Shown here: one piece after another, positions 22,281 to 33,560 of the stretch
How the letters are laid out: the number at the start of each line of letters is the position of its first letter
Position numbering within the stretch: the stretch's first letter is position 1
NCBI GenBank assembly: GCA_037447655.1
Contig: JBBHKE010002914.1
Span: forward strand, 62,001 to 126,000
Source of the DNA: Zygnema cylindricum
Lineage: Eukaryota; Streptophyta; Zygnematophyceae; Zygnematales; Zygnemataceae
Reading direction: 5' to 3'
Length of the DNA: 64,000 bases
The notes under the pieces: model-generated
What the model saw: the letters and a program-made list of their open reading frames with translations, nothing else
What the model was told of the DNA's origin: nothing
Databases searched by the model: none
Translations under genes and position numbers: made by a program

Positions 22281-24583
22281 TGTTGTTATTTGAATATTTA
22301 GTTTTGTGTAGATCGCGTTTCGTGTGTATTTAATCAGTACAATGCTAAGTGTCGATTCGATATTTTTGAAACTGTACAACGTTTAATTTACAGTAGTGAC
22401 ATATAAAAGGGTTGACTCAGAGATGACCGAAATCAAGTCTTTGGGGGGGTGTTGTTTTAAAGACTTAATTTCATACACACCTATTTTAGTGTAGCCTTAA
22501 TGATACGGTATGAGGCGTATGTAATGGGGGAGAAAACAAATCATACGTTTACATAATGAATACGGATGCATTATTCGAATGGATTCACGGATTTGGGGAG
22601 CGAAAGTACGGAGCGTCTTATTTGAGAAGTGGACGTTAAATAAGTCAGCGGCATTTATGGCGAAGGACGCAATTTTGGTACTATAAGATTTGGAGGGTAC
22701 GAGTTAATTTCGACAAGTGGTTCGTAGTACATTTGGAGGGCGGACGACGTCCGCCGATATTTTTGTAGGATCACACTATTTCTGATGATGTATTACCAGG
22801 TGGACTGTACGTTTGTGATGTCGGTTTGCAATATAGACTGGTCGTCAAGTGACTAAGCAAGTTGACGTTTATTATGCGGATTTTGTGGAGGTGTCGGTGT
22901 AAATATTCTATTCAACAGAGGTTTGTCTTTTTTTTCTAATTAGTTTATTAGTGTAGATTCATTCATTCTGACATACCTCGAATTATTCAGGTATATTCAC
23001 AATTCTGAAACTCTGAGACCTCCATAAGTCCCCAGAGTGGACAGCTTCCAAGAAGCCTCTAGGATAATCCTGACCCCTTTGTGTTTAAGCAAAAATAACT
23101 GCCACCCTGGCAAACAAAAACTCTGACCACCTTCACCCCTGTGAAGAGAAGACTCCCCTGAGTTGATAGCAAAAAGAATCTCTGAATTTGCTCCCGTGTG
23201 CAGTAAGTTATGAAGGTTCAAAGTTGACCTTTTGTACAGAAGCTCTCTGGGAGAGAGGGTCCTATCTCCTAATTTTTCTAAGTCCTATCTCTCTCACAGA
23301 CTCTATTTACTGATGTACGGAACCAATCAGAATACTGTTCCGTACGCAAAAGTACAGCTGCCGGTGTACTTTATGTACGAATATTGTACGACATGTCCCA
23401 AATGTCGACACATGTCATATCCGGATTCGGTGCCATAATCTCCGGAGATTCCACGATCCAACGTAATTTCGCCACGCGTCATCCGATGTGGCGATGACCA
23501 CAAACCGCCGAAATCTTCCTCCGCGATCTCGGCGCTAATTCCGGCCGTCCGATTAGAATCTAATTTAATCGTAGCCGTAATAAATACATGCGCGGTATTC
23601 GTTTCACTTACTAAATAAAATGCGCGATATTGATTTTGTGAATGTACCGAATTCCGTACTTATACATTACCGGATCTATGTATACCGTACAGAGTTACAG
23701 TTAAATGATTTAACCTACGTATTAATGTTTAAATTAATATCGTACTATATGTTACGTAAGACTACTTCTAGACCTAACGGCTAAGGCTACCGGCTATCTA
23801 CTATCTGTCGGCCGGCAGGTACCAGGATCAAATCCTGTGGCCAGATTACCTTTTAGTACATAATCCGTAAACTAGTATAAATTTCCCGTAAACCTCAGGA
23901 TAGCCTAGGTAGCCATGGCTCTAGCTTCCTCTCCAATTTCTCAGTGACTGCGACAAGTTTGAGAGTTGGAGAGAGAAGTTAGAGGTAGACTGCCTCGACT
24001 TCTTTATTTCTATTCAGACCTAGAAAATACTTTAAAACCATTAATTTCTATATAATTTAGGTAGGAGGTAGATATTGTACGGCTGGTATGCATCCGTACA
24101 GTCAGTAGTGAACTCTCTGAGTACAACTAATAGGACTTAGATTATTATGAGTATCACAATTGAGCTCATCAAAGTAATGGCAAACTGTTTTTTTGCAACT
24201 TTGACCTGATGGTGTGATCACCCTGATTGATGTCTTTGTATGGAACTTTGTGGAGATCTTTGATGACCTAGAAACTATTTGTTTATGTAGTTTCATTCTG
24301 TTTTGTTGTTTCTGTAGAATTATGTGAGGAGTCTACCTGGTTAGTTTGGTAAGCTGTTAGATTTTTTTGGGAAACTCTGCAGCTTATAACTTTTGGATGC
24401 CTTGGTGGATTTGGCTGTCACTTTGAGAGGTTACACTATTTCGGATGTACTGGATACTAGTGCAGTTTCAGCTACATTTTGCTATTGTGGAGTAATCTGT
24501 GTTGTCTGAAACACAACTATTTTGAGGTAGTCTGTGGGTGTCTTCCGTGAGTAATCCATGGTTGAAATAGGCCAAAGACAACA
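22281..24583 (+). repeat. 3' LTR of element C, split by a solo LTR
   Basis: 22281-23000 matches 18855-19571 and 24054-24583 matches about 19575-20103, so the LTR is whole but interrupted by 23006-24053. The end reads CAAAGACAACA, as in the 5' copy (CAAGGACAACA). Confidence 0.85.
23006..24053 (-). repeat. B-type solo LTR inside element C
   Basis: The stretch matches the 1.05-kb LTRs of B1 and B2 along its length, starting TGAAACTCTGAGACCTCCATAAGTCC and ending near CCATTAATTTCTA (plus-strand reading). No internal region accompanies it, so it arose by recombination between two LTRs. Flanks AATTC (23001-23005) and AATTT (24054-24058) are a possible one-mismatch target duplication. It carries the tRNA-like B-box GGATCAAATCC at 23825-23835. 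Confidence 0.85.
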
Positions 24584-25740
24584 AACCACTGAAGCAAAAG
24601 TCTCCATATAATCTATCCCTTGTTTTTGGGTGAACCCCTTTGCTATCATCCAATCCTTAAATTTCTCAATGGTATTATCTGGGTTGAGTTTTAGTTTAAA
24701 CACCCATTTGCACTCAATCCGTTTTCTGTCCGGATGACACACCACCAGCTCCTAAGTATTTGCTTCCATGATGGAGGCCATCTCATCATTTATGGCTCTA
24801 ACACATCTGTCTTTCTCTGGACTCTTTATTGCCTCCGAGTATGATTGAGGCTCATCAAGGTGAGATAGCTTAGATACCTTGTGAGCGGCTTGTCTTTCGT
24901 CTAGGTTTTTGGTGCTTCTTCGTCCTCCCTCAAAGTCCGAAGTTGGAATGTAGAGAAGTCTTGGGTTCCACCTCACTGTCTCATCGGCTCCCTTATCTAT
25001 GGAAGCTGGTTTTAACTCCTCTTCCTCTTTCTCCTCTGAATATGGGGAGATTCCGGTAAATCTCTCCCATCTTGGATCTCCTTTTAATCAGCAATCACTT
25101 TTTCATTCAGTTCTCTTTCGGGAAGGTGCTAGTCCTCTTCACTCTCAGACTCAAAACATATTTTTATCTTCTTGGTGTTTTGAAAGGATCAAATGACTTA
25201 CCTTCATCTATGACAACTAGGTGCTTTACTAGAATGATATCTTGTTTAGATAATTCACAGACTATATATCCCTTGATATCGGCATCATATCCTGCAAAAT
25301 ATCCGCTTTCCCTTTAGCATCTAGTTTCCAGTTTTTCTATCTATGTCAATACTGTTAACTTCACTACCGAATACTTTCAAGAGAGAAATATCTAGTTTCC
25401 TTCCAACGCATCCTTCATAAGGTGTCATTCATTTCATGGCTGTAGTAAGTAATCTATTCTTAATGTAGTTAGCAAAATTTATAGCTTCTACCCAAAACCT
25501 TTTTCCTATCTTCTTGTCGGCCAACATCCTATGTACACTATCTCATAGAGTCCTGTTCAACCTCTCAACTACCCTATTTTGTTTTGGATTTTTCGGTACA
25601 TTTTTTTGATGTTCAACTCCCATATCCTTTAAGTATTCCTGAAACTGGTCCCACATTATCACTCATTATTTTTTTTAATGGGGGTTTCGAGCAATTTCTC
25701 ACTCAAGGCTTTATATTATATGAAGTAAGTTGGTGTTTCA
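24584..25740 (-). pseudogene. Element E: reverse transcriptase N-terminal part and linker to integrase, decayed
   Basis: Minus-strand frames show KWVFKLKLNPDNTIEKFKDW and GFTQKQGIDYMETFASVV (within 24482-24745) and the linker DFEGGRRSTKNLDERQAAHKVSKLSHLDEPQSYSEAIKSPEK (within 24752-24976). These align residue for residue with element A. TKGF there is AKGF here, and FAPVV is FASVV. Multiple stops and shifts separate the pieces, and 24977-25740 keeps only patches of the integrase C-terminus. Non-functional. Confidence 0.85.
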
Positions 25741-26420
25741 AACTTTTTTTTTAGTAACTAGACTCTAGAGTACCTAGACCACTCATTAGTTATTGTCAAC
25801 ATAAACCTCTTCCCTTCAACCGAAGGTACTTTTGTCGGTCCCAAGATGTCTGTGTGGACCAGATCTAGTACTTTCACACCTTTATATATGGCATTTTTGG
25901 GAAAGGGGAGTCTGTGAGTCTTACCTTGGGAACAGCCACTACAATCATCCATCATTTCATTTTCCCCAAACTGAATGCCTTCTACTACACCAAGATTCTT
26001 CATTTCCCTTAGCCTACCAAAATGCACATACCCCAAACGCTTATGCCAAATCATAAAGTTTGGGACACCAAAATAGTAAGCATTCTTTTTTTCATGACTC
26101 AGGTTAAGCCTAAACATTCCTTAGCTACTCTTATGAACTGTGAAGTAGATTTTTTCCCCATACTTAGATGTAAAGAATCCCTTTCTGGTGAAGGTATCAA
26201 ACTCCTTATCATCTAATACAGAGGTAGAGACAAGATTTTTGCTCAACAGAGGGATGTGGAGTACATCTAAGAAGGTGAGTGTAGAAGTCTTACCCTTGAC
26301 TAAGACTTTCAGATCTACCGAACCCACTAAATCTGTAGTAACTACTCTCCCATCCCCATACTTTATCTCTAGATGGATCTTTCTTAACTTGGTAAAAAGG
26401 TGCCTGTCAAGAGACATATG
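25741..26420 (-). pseudogene. Element E: integrase N-terminal and protease C-terminal regions, decayed
   Basis: The frame 26117-25758 holds the integrase zinc finger (WHKRLGYVHFGRLREM then CSGCSQGKTHRLPFP) and the first catalytic aspartate region, which reads VHTDILGPTKVPS where A has VHTDIWGPAKVPS. The histidine of LGHVH is Tyr (LGYVH), so the HHCC finger is damaged. The frame 26417-26121 holds the segment after the protease active site (YGDGRVVTTDLVGSVDLKVLVKGKTS, LSKNLVSTSVLDD). The active-site aspartate region itself lies in a broken stretch just upstream. Confidence 0.85.
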
Positions 26421-27535
26421 TATGGATGCACCTGAATTGATGATCTATCTTTCCTGTGGAGCTCCCCGAAACGCTCCAAGGGCACACTTCTGTTTCTGAG
26501 GAATCTCCTTCTCTTGCAAATTTTCGTCAAGAAAGAGTTCCCCATCCTCCTCCTCAAAGGACTCGCCTTCATCAAACTACCCTTTTATTTGTGTGACCAC
26601 AAATGCCTTCTTCTTTCCACCGGAAAAACCCCCTTTATGATTCATTGGAGCCTCAGCTTCGACAGCTTCGAACACTGCGCTATGAAGTGTCCCGGTTTTT
26701 TGCAAATTTGACAAAGACCCTTTGGAGGCCTCGATCCTCCGAACTTATCTTTCTCTACTTTGAAGTTGCTGTACGGCTTCCTCGAATCCTTCCCCCACTT
26801 GTTCCTTCCAGCAGCTAGAGCTTGAACTCTCTTTCTTCCTCTCCGAATCTCAATAGTGTTCTCCTCTACAAATATCATCTAGACTACTATGTTCTACTTC
26901 GGAGAACTGTCATCCATTTCCTACACTCGGTAGACTATGTTTTCATATTCATCTGGCAACTTCATGATGAGGGTGTTGACCTTCATCTTCATTTTTCTTA
27001 TCCACTCGGCACTCTCCATCTCCATAAACAAACAAGCAAGATCATTGCAGTAATCGAACATTTTTCCCCGTTTGTAAGTGTAATCTCCTAGCCTTTGATC
27101 AGCCAACTGGAGCTCTTGAATGGTTCGAGATCTATAGATCTCCACAAAGGTCACCTATAACTCCCCAGCCTTCAGAATGTGAATATGGGAAGTGCTAAAG
27201 CTTGAGTAAGGTGCCTCATAATGAAATGCGTGGCAGCTACATTTGTGTATTCCCACGTTGGAATATCGTTTTCGTGGTTTTTCAAGGCCACCACTCTGAG
27301 TGCTGTGGCGACAGGAGTAAGAGGTGTCACCTTCCCTTTCCCCTTTTCGGACACACTATTTTCCCCGTCGTCTACCTACTATGTTGGGATAGATGTTGCT
27401 GCAGAAAAATTCACTCCACTAAACATTGATAGGATTCCCTAAGATGGATGTTTCACTTGTGCACTGACAATACCCCAGTATCGTTTTTCACACAAAGCCC
27501 CTACCATCATGGCTTCACAATGAATGAACCCAAAT
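26421..27535 (-). pseudogene. Element E: gag with zinc knuckle, decayed and 5'-truncated
   Basis: Frames on the minus strand read CQICKKPGHFIAQC (CCHC knuckle, within 26642-26878), a gag core ending MKLPDEYENIVYRV (26921-27154), and an N-terminal part with GKGKVTPLTPVATA and THFIMRHLTQALA (27172-27354). All align with element A gag. The alignment stops at 27535, inside the first 20 codons, where the LTR of G1 begins, so the start codon is missing. Confidence 0.85.
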
Positions 27536-28017
27536 TGTAAAAGAGACAAGATAATGACACCACACTCAAAGTGAACAGCGGAATAATCCCCAAGAATCCC
27601 CTTGTAGCGGTAGTAAGGTACACAACATTCACTGAAAGGATTGAGCTTTATTAATTGGGAAGAGATTACAAGATTTACAGCTCGCTGTAAAGGTCTATTT
27701 AATAGTCTACTGTTTACTAGGTCTACTGGACTATTTAAACTAATCAGCGACTATTCGACTAAGTACTATCCTTATATAAACGTCGACCTTCTCAGTCAAC
27801 CACGATTTATACAACTATCTTCTAGAACAATGTAGTGAAAACTACATTCTGCGGCATTGCTATACTGCTACGCTGCGTCGCTATTTTGCTACGCTATGTT
27901 GCTATACTACTACGATTCGTTGCTTTGCTGCTATATTGCGCTCGTCTATATCGCAGCTGCGCAGCTCTGAACCGCAATAGCAGCCTATACTGTACATAGT
28001 TCTATACACCCGTTACA
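27536..28017 (-). repeat. LTR of element G1 (non-copia family)
   Basis: On the minus strand this 482-bp segment runs TGTAACGGGTGTATAG to CTCTTTTACA. It has an AATAAA signal (plus-strand TTTATT near 27652) and a block of repeated TGC/CGC-type units (plus-strand GCTACGCTGCGTCGCTA, 27860-27955). The same sequence occurs in G2 at 42844-43271 and 57215-57347. It abuts element E's gag, so G1 entered E. Confidence 0.75.
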
Positions 28018-28501
28018 CTGCCTCACACTAAGGATTTAGCGTTCTGCTGAATGGTACTTACTCATGGCGACTTGAGCTGACGAAGAATTTTGTAAGTTTC
28101 CTCTCGGTCCCCCTCTTTAAGTGGGTTATACTCGGGGTACTGTGAATTTTCCGACCCCTGCCCTCCACAATTTTATGTTGGTCCTTCAACACTACTAACA
28201 AACTCTCCCTGCTCTGGTTCTTCCACCATTCCCCTTCTCCTACCGGCCTTCGGTATGACCTCCGCCGCGACAAACAATCTATCCTGGCAAGGTGTATCCT
28301 CTTGCCCCACTCGTACGAGTCTCCTTGTTTTTTGGTGGTGGAGAGGACAACGACGTCATAGATGCGGTTGTACGGGATAGTTTAGGCAACTCGAAAAGTG
28401 AGGGTAAGCTAGCGGTGCGGATCGAGATACCCTCAAAAATTCTCAAACTAGATTGGTCGCGAGAACTAAAGGCGGCTTTAGCTGAGACGGTTGAGGGTTC
28501 T
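28018..28501 (-). pseudogene. G1 internal region: internally deleted copy of the G ORF
   Basis: Minus-strand translation reads AKAAFSSRDQ, then RTASLPSLFELPKLS and SLSSPPPK, matching the G2 protein (AKAAISLRDQ, CTASLPPLFELPELS, SSSSPPPK). After a segment resembling PEYSPLQEGDRR it jumps directly to sequence matching the end of the G2 ORF (about 42776-42840), so roughly 1 kb of the interior is missing. The LTR-proximal end carries the polypurine-like TTAGTGTGAGGCAG. Function unknown. Confidence 0.7.
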
Positions 28502-29468
28502 TGTAACTCTGAGAACTCCATAGGACCTCAGAGTAACCAGCTCACACGAAGCCTCTCGAGTAACCTTGACCCCTTTGTATTTCAGCACAAATAACTGCTA
28601 CCGTGGCAAACAAAAACTTCGATCACCTTCACCCCTGTGAAGGCAGACTCCCCTGAGTCCATAGCAAAAAGATTCTCTGAATTTGCTCCCTTGAGCAGTA
28701 AGTTATGGAGGGTCAAAGTTGACCTTTTGTACAGAAGCTCTTTGGGAGAGAGGTTCCTATCTACCAATTTTCTTAAGTCCTATCTCTCTCACAAACTCTA
28801 TCTACTGATGTACGGAACCAATCATATTACTCTTCCGTACACAGAAGTAGAGCTGCCAGTGTACTTTCTGTACGGATACTGTACGACATGGCCTAAATGT
28901 CGACACGTGGTATATCCGGATTTGGTTATTTAATCCCCGAAAATGCCGCGATCCAATGTCATTCTGCCACGTGTCATCTGATGTGGCGATGACCAAAAAC
29001 CACCAAAAATCCTCTTCCGCAATCTTGGCGTTCATTCACGCCGTTCAATTAAATGCATATTTAATCGTAGCTGTCATAAATACCTGCGCGGTATTCGTTT
29101 CACTATCAAAACAAATGCGCGATACATGTTTCTTGTCCGTACCTTAATCCCTACTTTTACATATCGAATCTATGTATCCTGTTAATAGTTTCCGTTAAAT
29201 GAATTTTTCAGCGTAAAAATGTTTATGTAATTATCAAACCACATATAATCAAGCACTCGTCATAGACTAAATGGATAGAGCGACCAGCTACCAGTAGTTT
29301 TGACGGCCGGTAGGTACTAGGATAAAATCCTGATTCATACAGCTCTACTTTTTGTAAATTAGTAAATCAACTAATTTACTACTCTAAATCAATTAATCTA
29401 CTACTCGTTAATCTTAAGATAGCATAGGCAGCCATGGCTCTAACTTCATCTCCGACTTTCAGTGACTG
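28502..29468 (-). repeat. LTR of old B-type element B0, left piece
   Basis: The stretch is similar to the B1 LTR from the TGTAACTCTGAG end up to the motif CAGTGACTG, where B1 is inserted. It is clearly more diverged (for example GGACCTCAGAGTAACCAGCTCACACGAAGCC). The LTR continues after B1 at 35927-36034. Its end abuts G1, so B0 inserted into G1. Confidence 0.8.
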
Positions 29469-30521
29469 TGGAACTCTGAGACCTCCATAAGTCCTCAGAG
29501 TGGACAGCTTCCAAGAAGCCACTAGGATAACCCTGACCCCTTTGTGTTTCAACAAAAACAATTGCCACCCTAGCAGATAATAACTCAGACCAACTTTAGC
29601 CCTAAGAAGGTAAGACTCCCTTGAGTCGATAGCCAAAAAAATCTCTGAATTTGCTCCCCTGTGCAGTAAGTTATGGAGGGTCAAAGTTGACCTTTTGTAC
29701 AGAAGCTCTCTGAGAGAGGGGATCCTATCTCCTAATTTTTCTAAGTCCTATCTCTCTCACAAACTCTATCTACTGATGTATGGAGCCAATCAGATTACAG
29801 TTCCGTACACAAAAGTACAGCTGCCGGTGTACTTTCTGTATGAACATCGTACGACATGGCCTAAATGTCGACACGTGGTATGTCCGGATTCGTTCCCGTA
29901 ATCCTCGGAGATGTCGCGATCCAATGTCATTCCGCCACGTATCATCCGATGTGGCGATGACCACAAACCGTCGAAATCCTCTTCCGCGAACTCGGCGTTA
30001 ATTGCGGCCGTCCGATTAATTTCACATTTAATAGTAGCCGTAATAAATACATGCGCGGTATTCGTTTCATTAAATAAATAAATACGCGGTATTGGTTTCT
30101 TATTCGTACCGTAATCTGTACTTTTACATTACTGGATCTATATATCTCGTAAAGAATTACAGTTAAATGAATTATCCTACCTGATAATGTTTAAATGAAT
30201 ATCAACTATATAGTACGTAACACTAGTTAAAGACTTAACGGCTAAGGCTACCGGCTACCGGCCATCTGTTGCCGGTAGGTACCAGGATCAAATCCGGTGG
30301 CCAGCGCATACCTTTTAGTAAATAAACCCCTAACAAATATATATTTCCCGTAAACCTCTGGAGAGCGTAGGTAGCGATGGCTCTAGCTCCCTCTCCAATT
30401 TCTGAGTGACTGCGACAAGTTTGAGAGTTGGAGAGAGAAGTTAGAGGTAGACTGCCTTGGCTTCTTTCTATACTTCTATTTAGATCTAGAAAATACTTAA
30501 AATGGACCATTAATTTCTACA
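29469..30521 (-). repeat. 3' LTR of B1
   Basis: This 1053-bp repeat matches 34875-35926 with scattered differences. It carries the conserved GTAC-rich block (about 29805-29860), the CACGTGG box near 29873, and the tRNA-like stretch with B-box GGATCAAATCC (30285-30295) on the strand opposite to the element. Confidence 0.9.
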
Positions 30522-30534
30522 CTCCCTTTATTTT

Positions 30535-32040
30535 CTAGTGAATCTTTAATTTCAGACCACACTTCTCCCTGCAGAATATTAGCTTAGGGGAAGGCGCAGG
30601 TTTGGTCATCATATCTGCTACCATCTCACTATCTGGTCGGTACTCTAAACTGATTATTTTGTTTTCTACTTTCTCTCTAACAAAGCTGAGTCTGATGTCC
30701 ATGTGTTTGGCTTTAAAATGATGTGTAGGATTGGCAAAAATAGCGATTGCTGCTAGATTATCACAAAAAAAAAATTGCAAACCACTCTTAAGGTGACCTT
30801 GCTCACCAAGCAAAGACATGACCCACATCAATTCTTTTACAGCAGAGCAAGAGGCCATATATTCCGCCTCCATGGTGGACGGAGCAATAACTTTTTGCTG
30901 TTTGCTACTTCAACAGGAAGCCCTATCACCCTCATATAATACATATCCAGAAGTGCATCTCCTCATCGGAGCATCACTATAACTGGCATCACTCCAAGTA
31001 GTGATGTAAGTATTCTCCCCACCCAAATGCAACCATAGATCCCTAGTTCCTATCAAATATCTAAGGACTCTCTTAGCTGGCTTCTTATCCATCTTAGTAA
31101 GAGCATTTAGACTTCTACTCAACACTCCTACAGCTACAGCTAAATCCGGCCCGGTACAATTCATAAAATAGATTAGACTTCCCACTACTTGCCTGTAAGG
31201 AATAGTTTACATGAACTTCTGTTCTTTAGGAGATAATTCCTCGTCTAAGACAATGACTCCTTCTTCCTCACTCCCCTCACTTTTCTTCTTGAAATCTATT
31301 GGAGTTATACAACTATTAGCTTTATCCATTTGAAATTTTCCAAGCATGTTCCCTATTGCTTCATTTTGAGTCAATCTTATAATTTTTCTTTTTCAGTCTC
31401 TCTCTACTTGAATTCCCAAAATATATTTTGCTTCCCCCATATACTTCATTTCAAATCTCCCCTTAAGATTGATTTTCAGTTTATTAATTTTTTCAATTCA
31501 TTTCCTTAAAACAAGCAAATCATCAACATAAATTGCAATATATATAAAACCATCCTCATCTTCGAAAACATAGATTGAGTGATCTAAGCTGATCCGGATA
31601 TATCCCAGACCGGTAAGAAACTCATCAAGTTTCTTTTTCCATTGTGGAGGCGCCTGTTTCAAACCATAAAGAGATTTAATCAGCCGACATACCTTACTGT
31701 CCTCTCCTTCCTCCACAAATCCTTCGAGTTATCGCATGAAGATCTCCTCTTCCAATTCTCTATGCAAAAAGGCTGTCTTGATGTCCATCTAGTGCACTTC
31801 CATGTTTTCCGCTGCTGCCAGGCTGAGAAGTATGTGGACAGAGGGAAATCTGACCACCGAGGCAAAGGTTTCCTCGTAGTCAATTCCCTCCTTTTGTGTA
31901 AATCCCTTTGCCACTAATCGGGCCTTGAAGCGCTCGATTGTGTTATCTAGGTTCAGTTTTAATTTGAAAACCCACTTAAAACCGATTGGTTTTCGGTTAG
32001 GTGGACAATCCACCAGCTCCCAAGTATCGGTTGCCATAAT
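30535..32040 (-). pseudogene. B1 reverse transcriptase and RNase H, decayed
   Basis: Landmarks in order on the minus strand: KWVFKLKLNLDNTIERFKARLVAKGFTQKEGIDYEETFASVV (31789-32037), SLYGLKQAPPQW and AIYVDDLLVLRK (31498-31716, YVDD intact), MGSLIYFMNCTGPDLAVAVGVLSRSL and TTWSDASYSDAPMRR (30910-31185), then the RNase H end MEAEYMASCSAVKELMW, FCDNLAAIAI and KHMDIRLSFVREKV (30535-30873). RNase H aspartate and glutamate positions survive, but several stops and frame changes lie between the blocks. Element A's copies of these segments are continuous. Confidence 0.9.
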
Positions 32041-33560
32041 TTAGGCCATCTCCTCATTGATGGCTGTCATCCAACGATTTTTTTTCTGGACAAGTCATCG
32101 CCTCTCCATAAGTTTGAGGTTCATTTTGATGAGATAGTTTAGTTACCTTGTTATTAACCTGTTTTTCTTGCTGTCTTTTGCTACTTCTCCTTCCCCCCTC
32201 AAAATTTGAGGTCGGAATAGATAGTTCTCGTGGATTCTTTCTAACAATCTCGGTTTCTTCCCTTTCCCTTGATTCCGAATATATTTCCACCACGTCTTCC
32301 GCTTCGTGTAGAGTTGTCACAGGAGTTTCCACAGCCGAGTCCTTTTTTGGTCTGATTTGTACATGCAAGATTGTCATCTTCTTTAAAACTTGGATAGTTG
32401 GGAAGCTTAAAGTCATCGGAATTTTCTGACTCGAATGTGATTTTTTCTAATTTTGTATATTTAAAGGGATCCACAGACTTTCCTTAATCCATAACTACTA
32501 GATGCTTTACTAAGATTATATCTTCCCTTTATAGATCATTAACTCGATATCCTTCAACATCCTCGTCATATCCTAATAAGTATCTTGGTTTTCCTTTAGG
32601 ATCTAGCTTCCAATTAGACCGATCTGTATCTAGACTGAATACTTGACTGCCAAAAACCTTTAAATGAGATAAGTCTGGTTTCCGGCCTGTCATCTCTCAT
32701 AAGGTGTTTGATCTTTTATAGCTGAAGTAAGAACTCTATTTTTGAGGTAATTAGCACAGCTCATTGCTTCTGCCCAAAACCTTTTTCGTATCTTCTTATC
32801 TGACAACATACTTCTAGCACTATCACTTAGTGTTCTATTTAACCTTTTAGCTACCCCATTCTGTTCCGGGTTTTCTGGAATTGTCTTTTAGTGTTGGACC
32901 CCATCTTCCCTCAGAAAATCCTCAATTTGGTTAGAAGTATACTCTCCACTATTGTCACTCCTTATTCTCTTGATTGGAGTTTCATGGAGTTTTTCGCTCC
33001 ATGTTTTATATTGTCTAAAACAATCCGAGGTTTCAGACTTGTTTTTCAAAAAATACACTCGGGAAAACCGAGACGAATAATCAGTGATAGTCAATATAAA
33101 TCTCTTCCCCCCCGATGAGGGCACTTTAGCCGGTCCCCAAATATCTGTGTGTACTTGATCTAGATTTTTTTCTCCCTTATAGGTGGTTGTTTTAGGAAAG
33201 GTTAATATGTGTGTTTTACCTTGAGCACATCCACTACAATTTCTTATATTATCACTCTCACTAAACATAATCACTTCCACCACTCCCATCTTTTTCATCT
33301 CTCTTAACTTGTCTAGATTCACATGCCCAAGCCTCTTATGCCACATCATAATATCATGAACACCAGCATAATAAAGTTTTTTCGTTTCTTTACTTGAAAC
33401 CAACCTAAACATCCCATGGCTACCTTTCTCAGCAATGAAATAGACATCCTCCTCAAAACTAGCAATAAAGACTCCTTCCCTAATGCTAGTAAAAATACCC
33501 TTATCATCTAATACAGATGTAGAGATGAGGTTTTGGTTCAACTCCGGACTAAACAATACA
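32041..33560 (-). pseudogene. B1 integrase and linker, decayed
   Basis: The 222-codon frame 33556-32888 includes MMWHKRLGHVNLDKLREM and CSGCAQGKTHILTFP (HHCC finger), VHTDIWGPAKVPSSGG (first catalytic Asp) and RSDNSGEYTSNQIEDFLREDGVQH (second Asp, with a Gly to Ser change). It then stops before the PEQNG...E region. The acidic linker toward reverse transcriptase (SNFEGGRRSSKRQQEKQVNNKVTKLSHQNEPQTYGEA) is in 32054-32416. The third catalytic residue lies in broken sequence around 32820-32880. Confidence 0.85.

Larger units (their letters stand above)
18855..24583 (+). mobile_element. Non-autonomous copia-type LTR element C (gag only), interrupted by a solo LTR
   Basis: The element has two LTRs starting TGTTGTTATTTGAATATTTAG and ending GACAACA: 18855-20103, and 22281-23005 continuing at 24054-24583. 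It sits in element E with flanking AACCG (18850-18854) and AACCA (24584-24588), a one-mismatch 5-bp target duplication. The roughly 2.18 kb interior has a primer binding site, a gag with a CCHC knuckle and a polypurine tract (GGGGAG at 22275-22280). I found no protease, integrase or reverse transcriptase landmark in any frame. It probably depends on enzymes from a related complete element. Confidence 0.85.
17522..27535 (-). mobile_element. Copia element E, internal region, split by element C and 5'-truncated
   Basis: Two blocks belong to one minus-strand element: 17522-18854 (RNase H and reverse transcriptase) and 24584-27535 (rest of reverse transcriptase back to gag). The join falls in the reverse transcriptase coding sequence. 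Aligning with A's GAATCCTTACCGATGGGAACCG shows the left block ending AACCG and the right block starting AACCA, the target duplication left by C. The 5' end is lost where G1 begins at 27536, within the gag start, so there is no 5' LTR or primer binding site. Confidence 0.85.

Noticed and set aside
27850-27960. CRISPR-like array in the GCTACGCTGC repeats
   Set aside because: Units are irregular, without constant repeats and unique spacers, and the DNA is eukaryotic.
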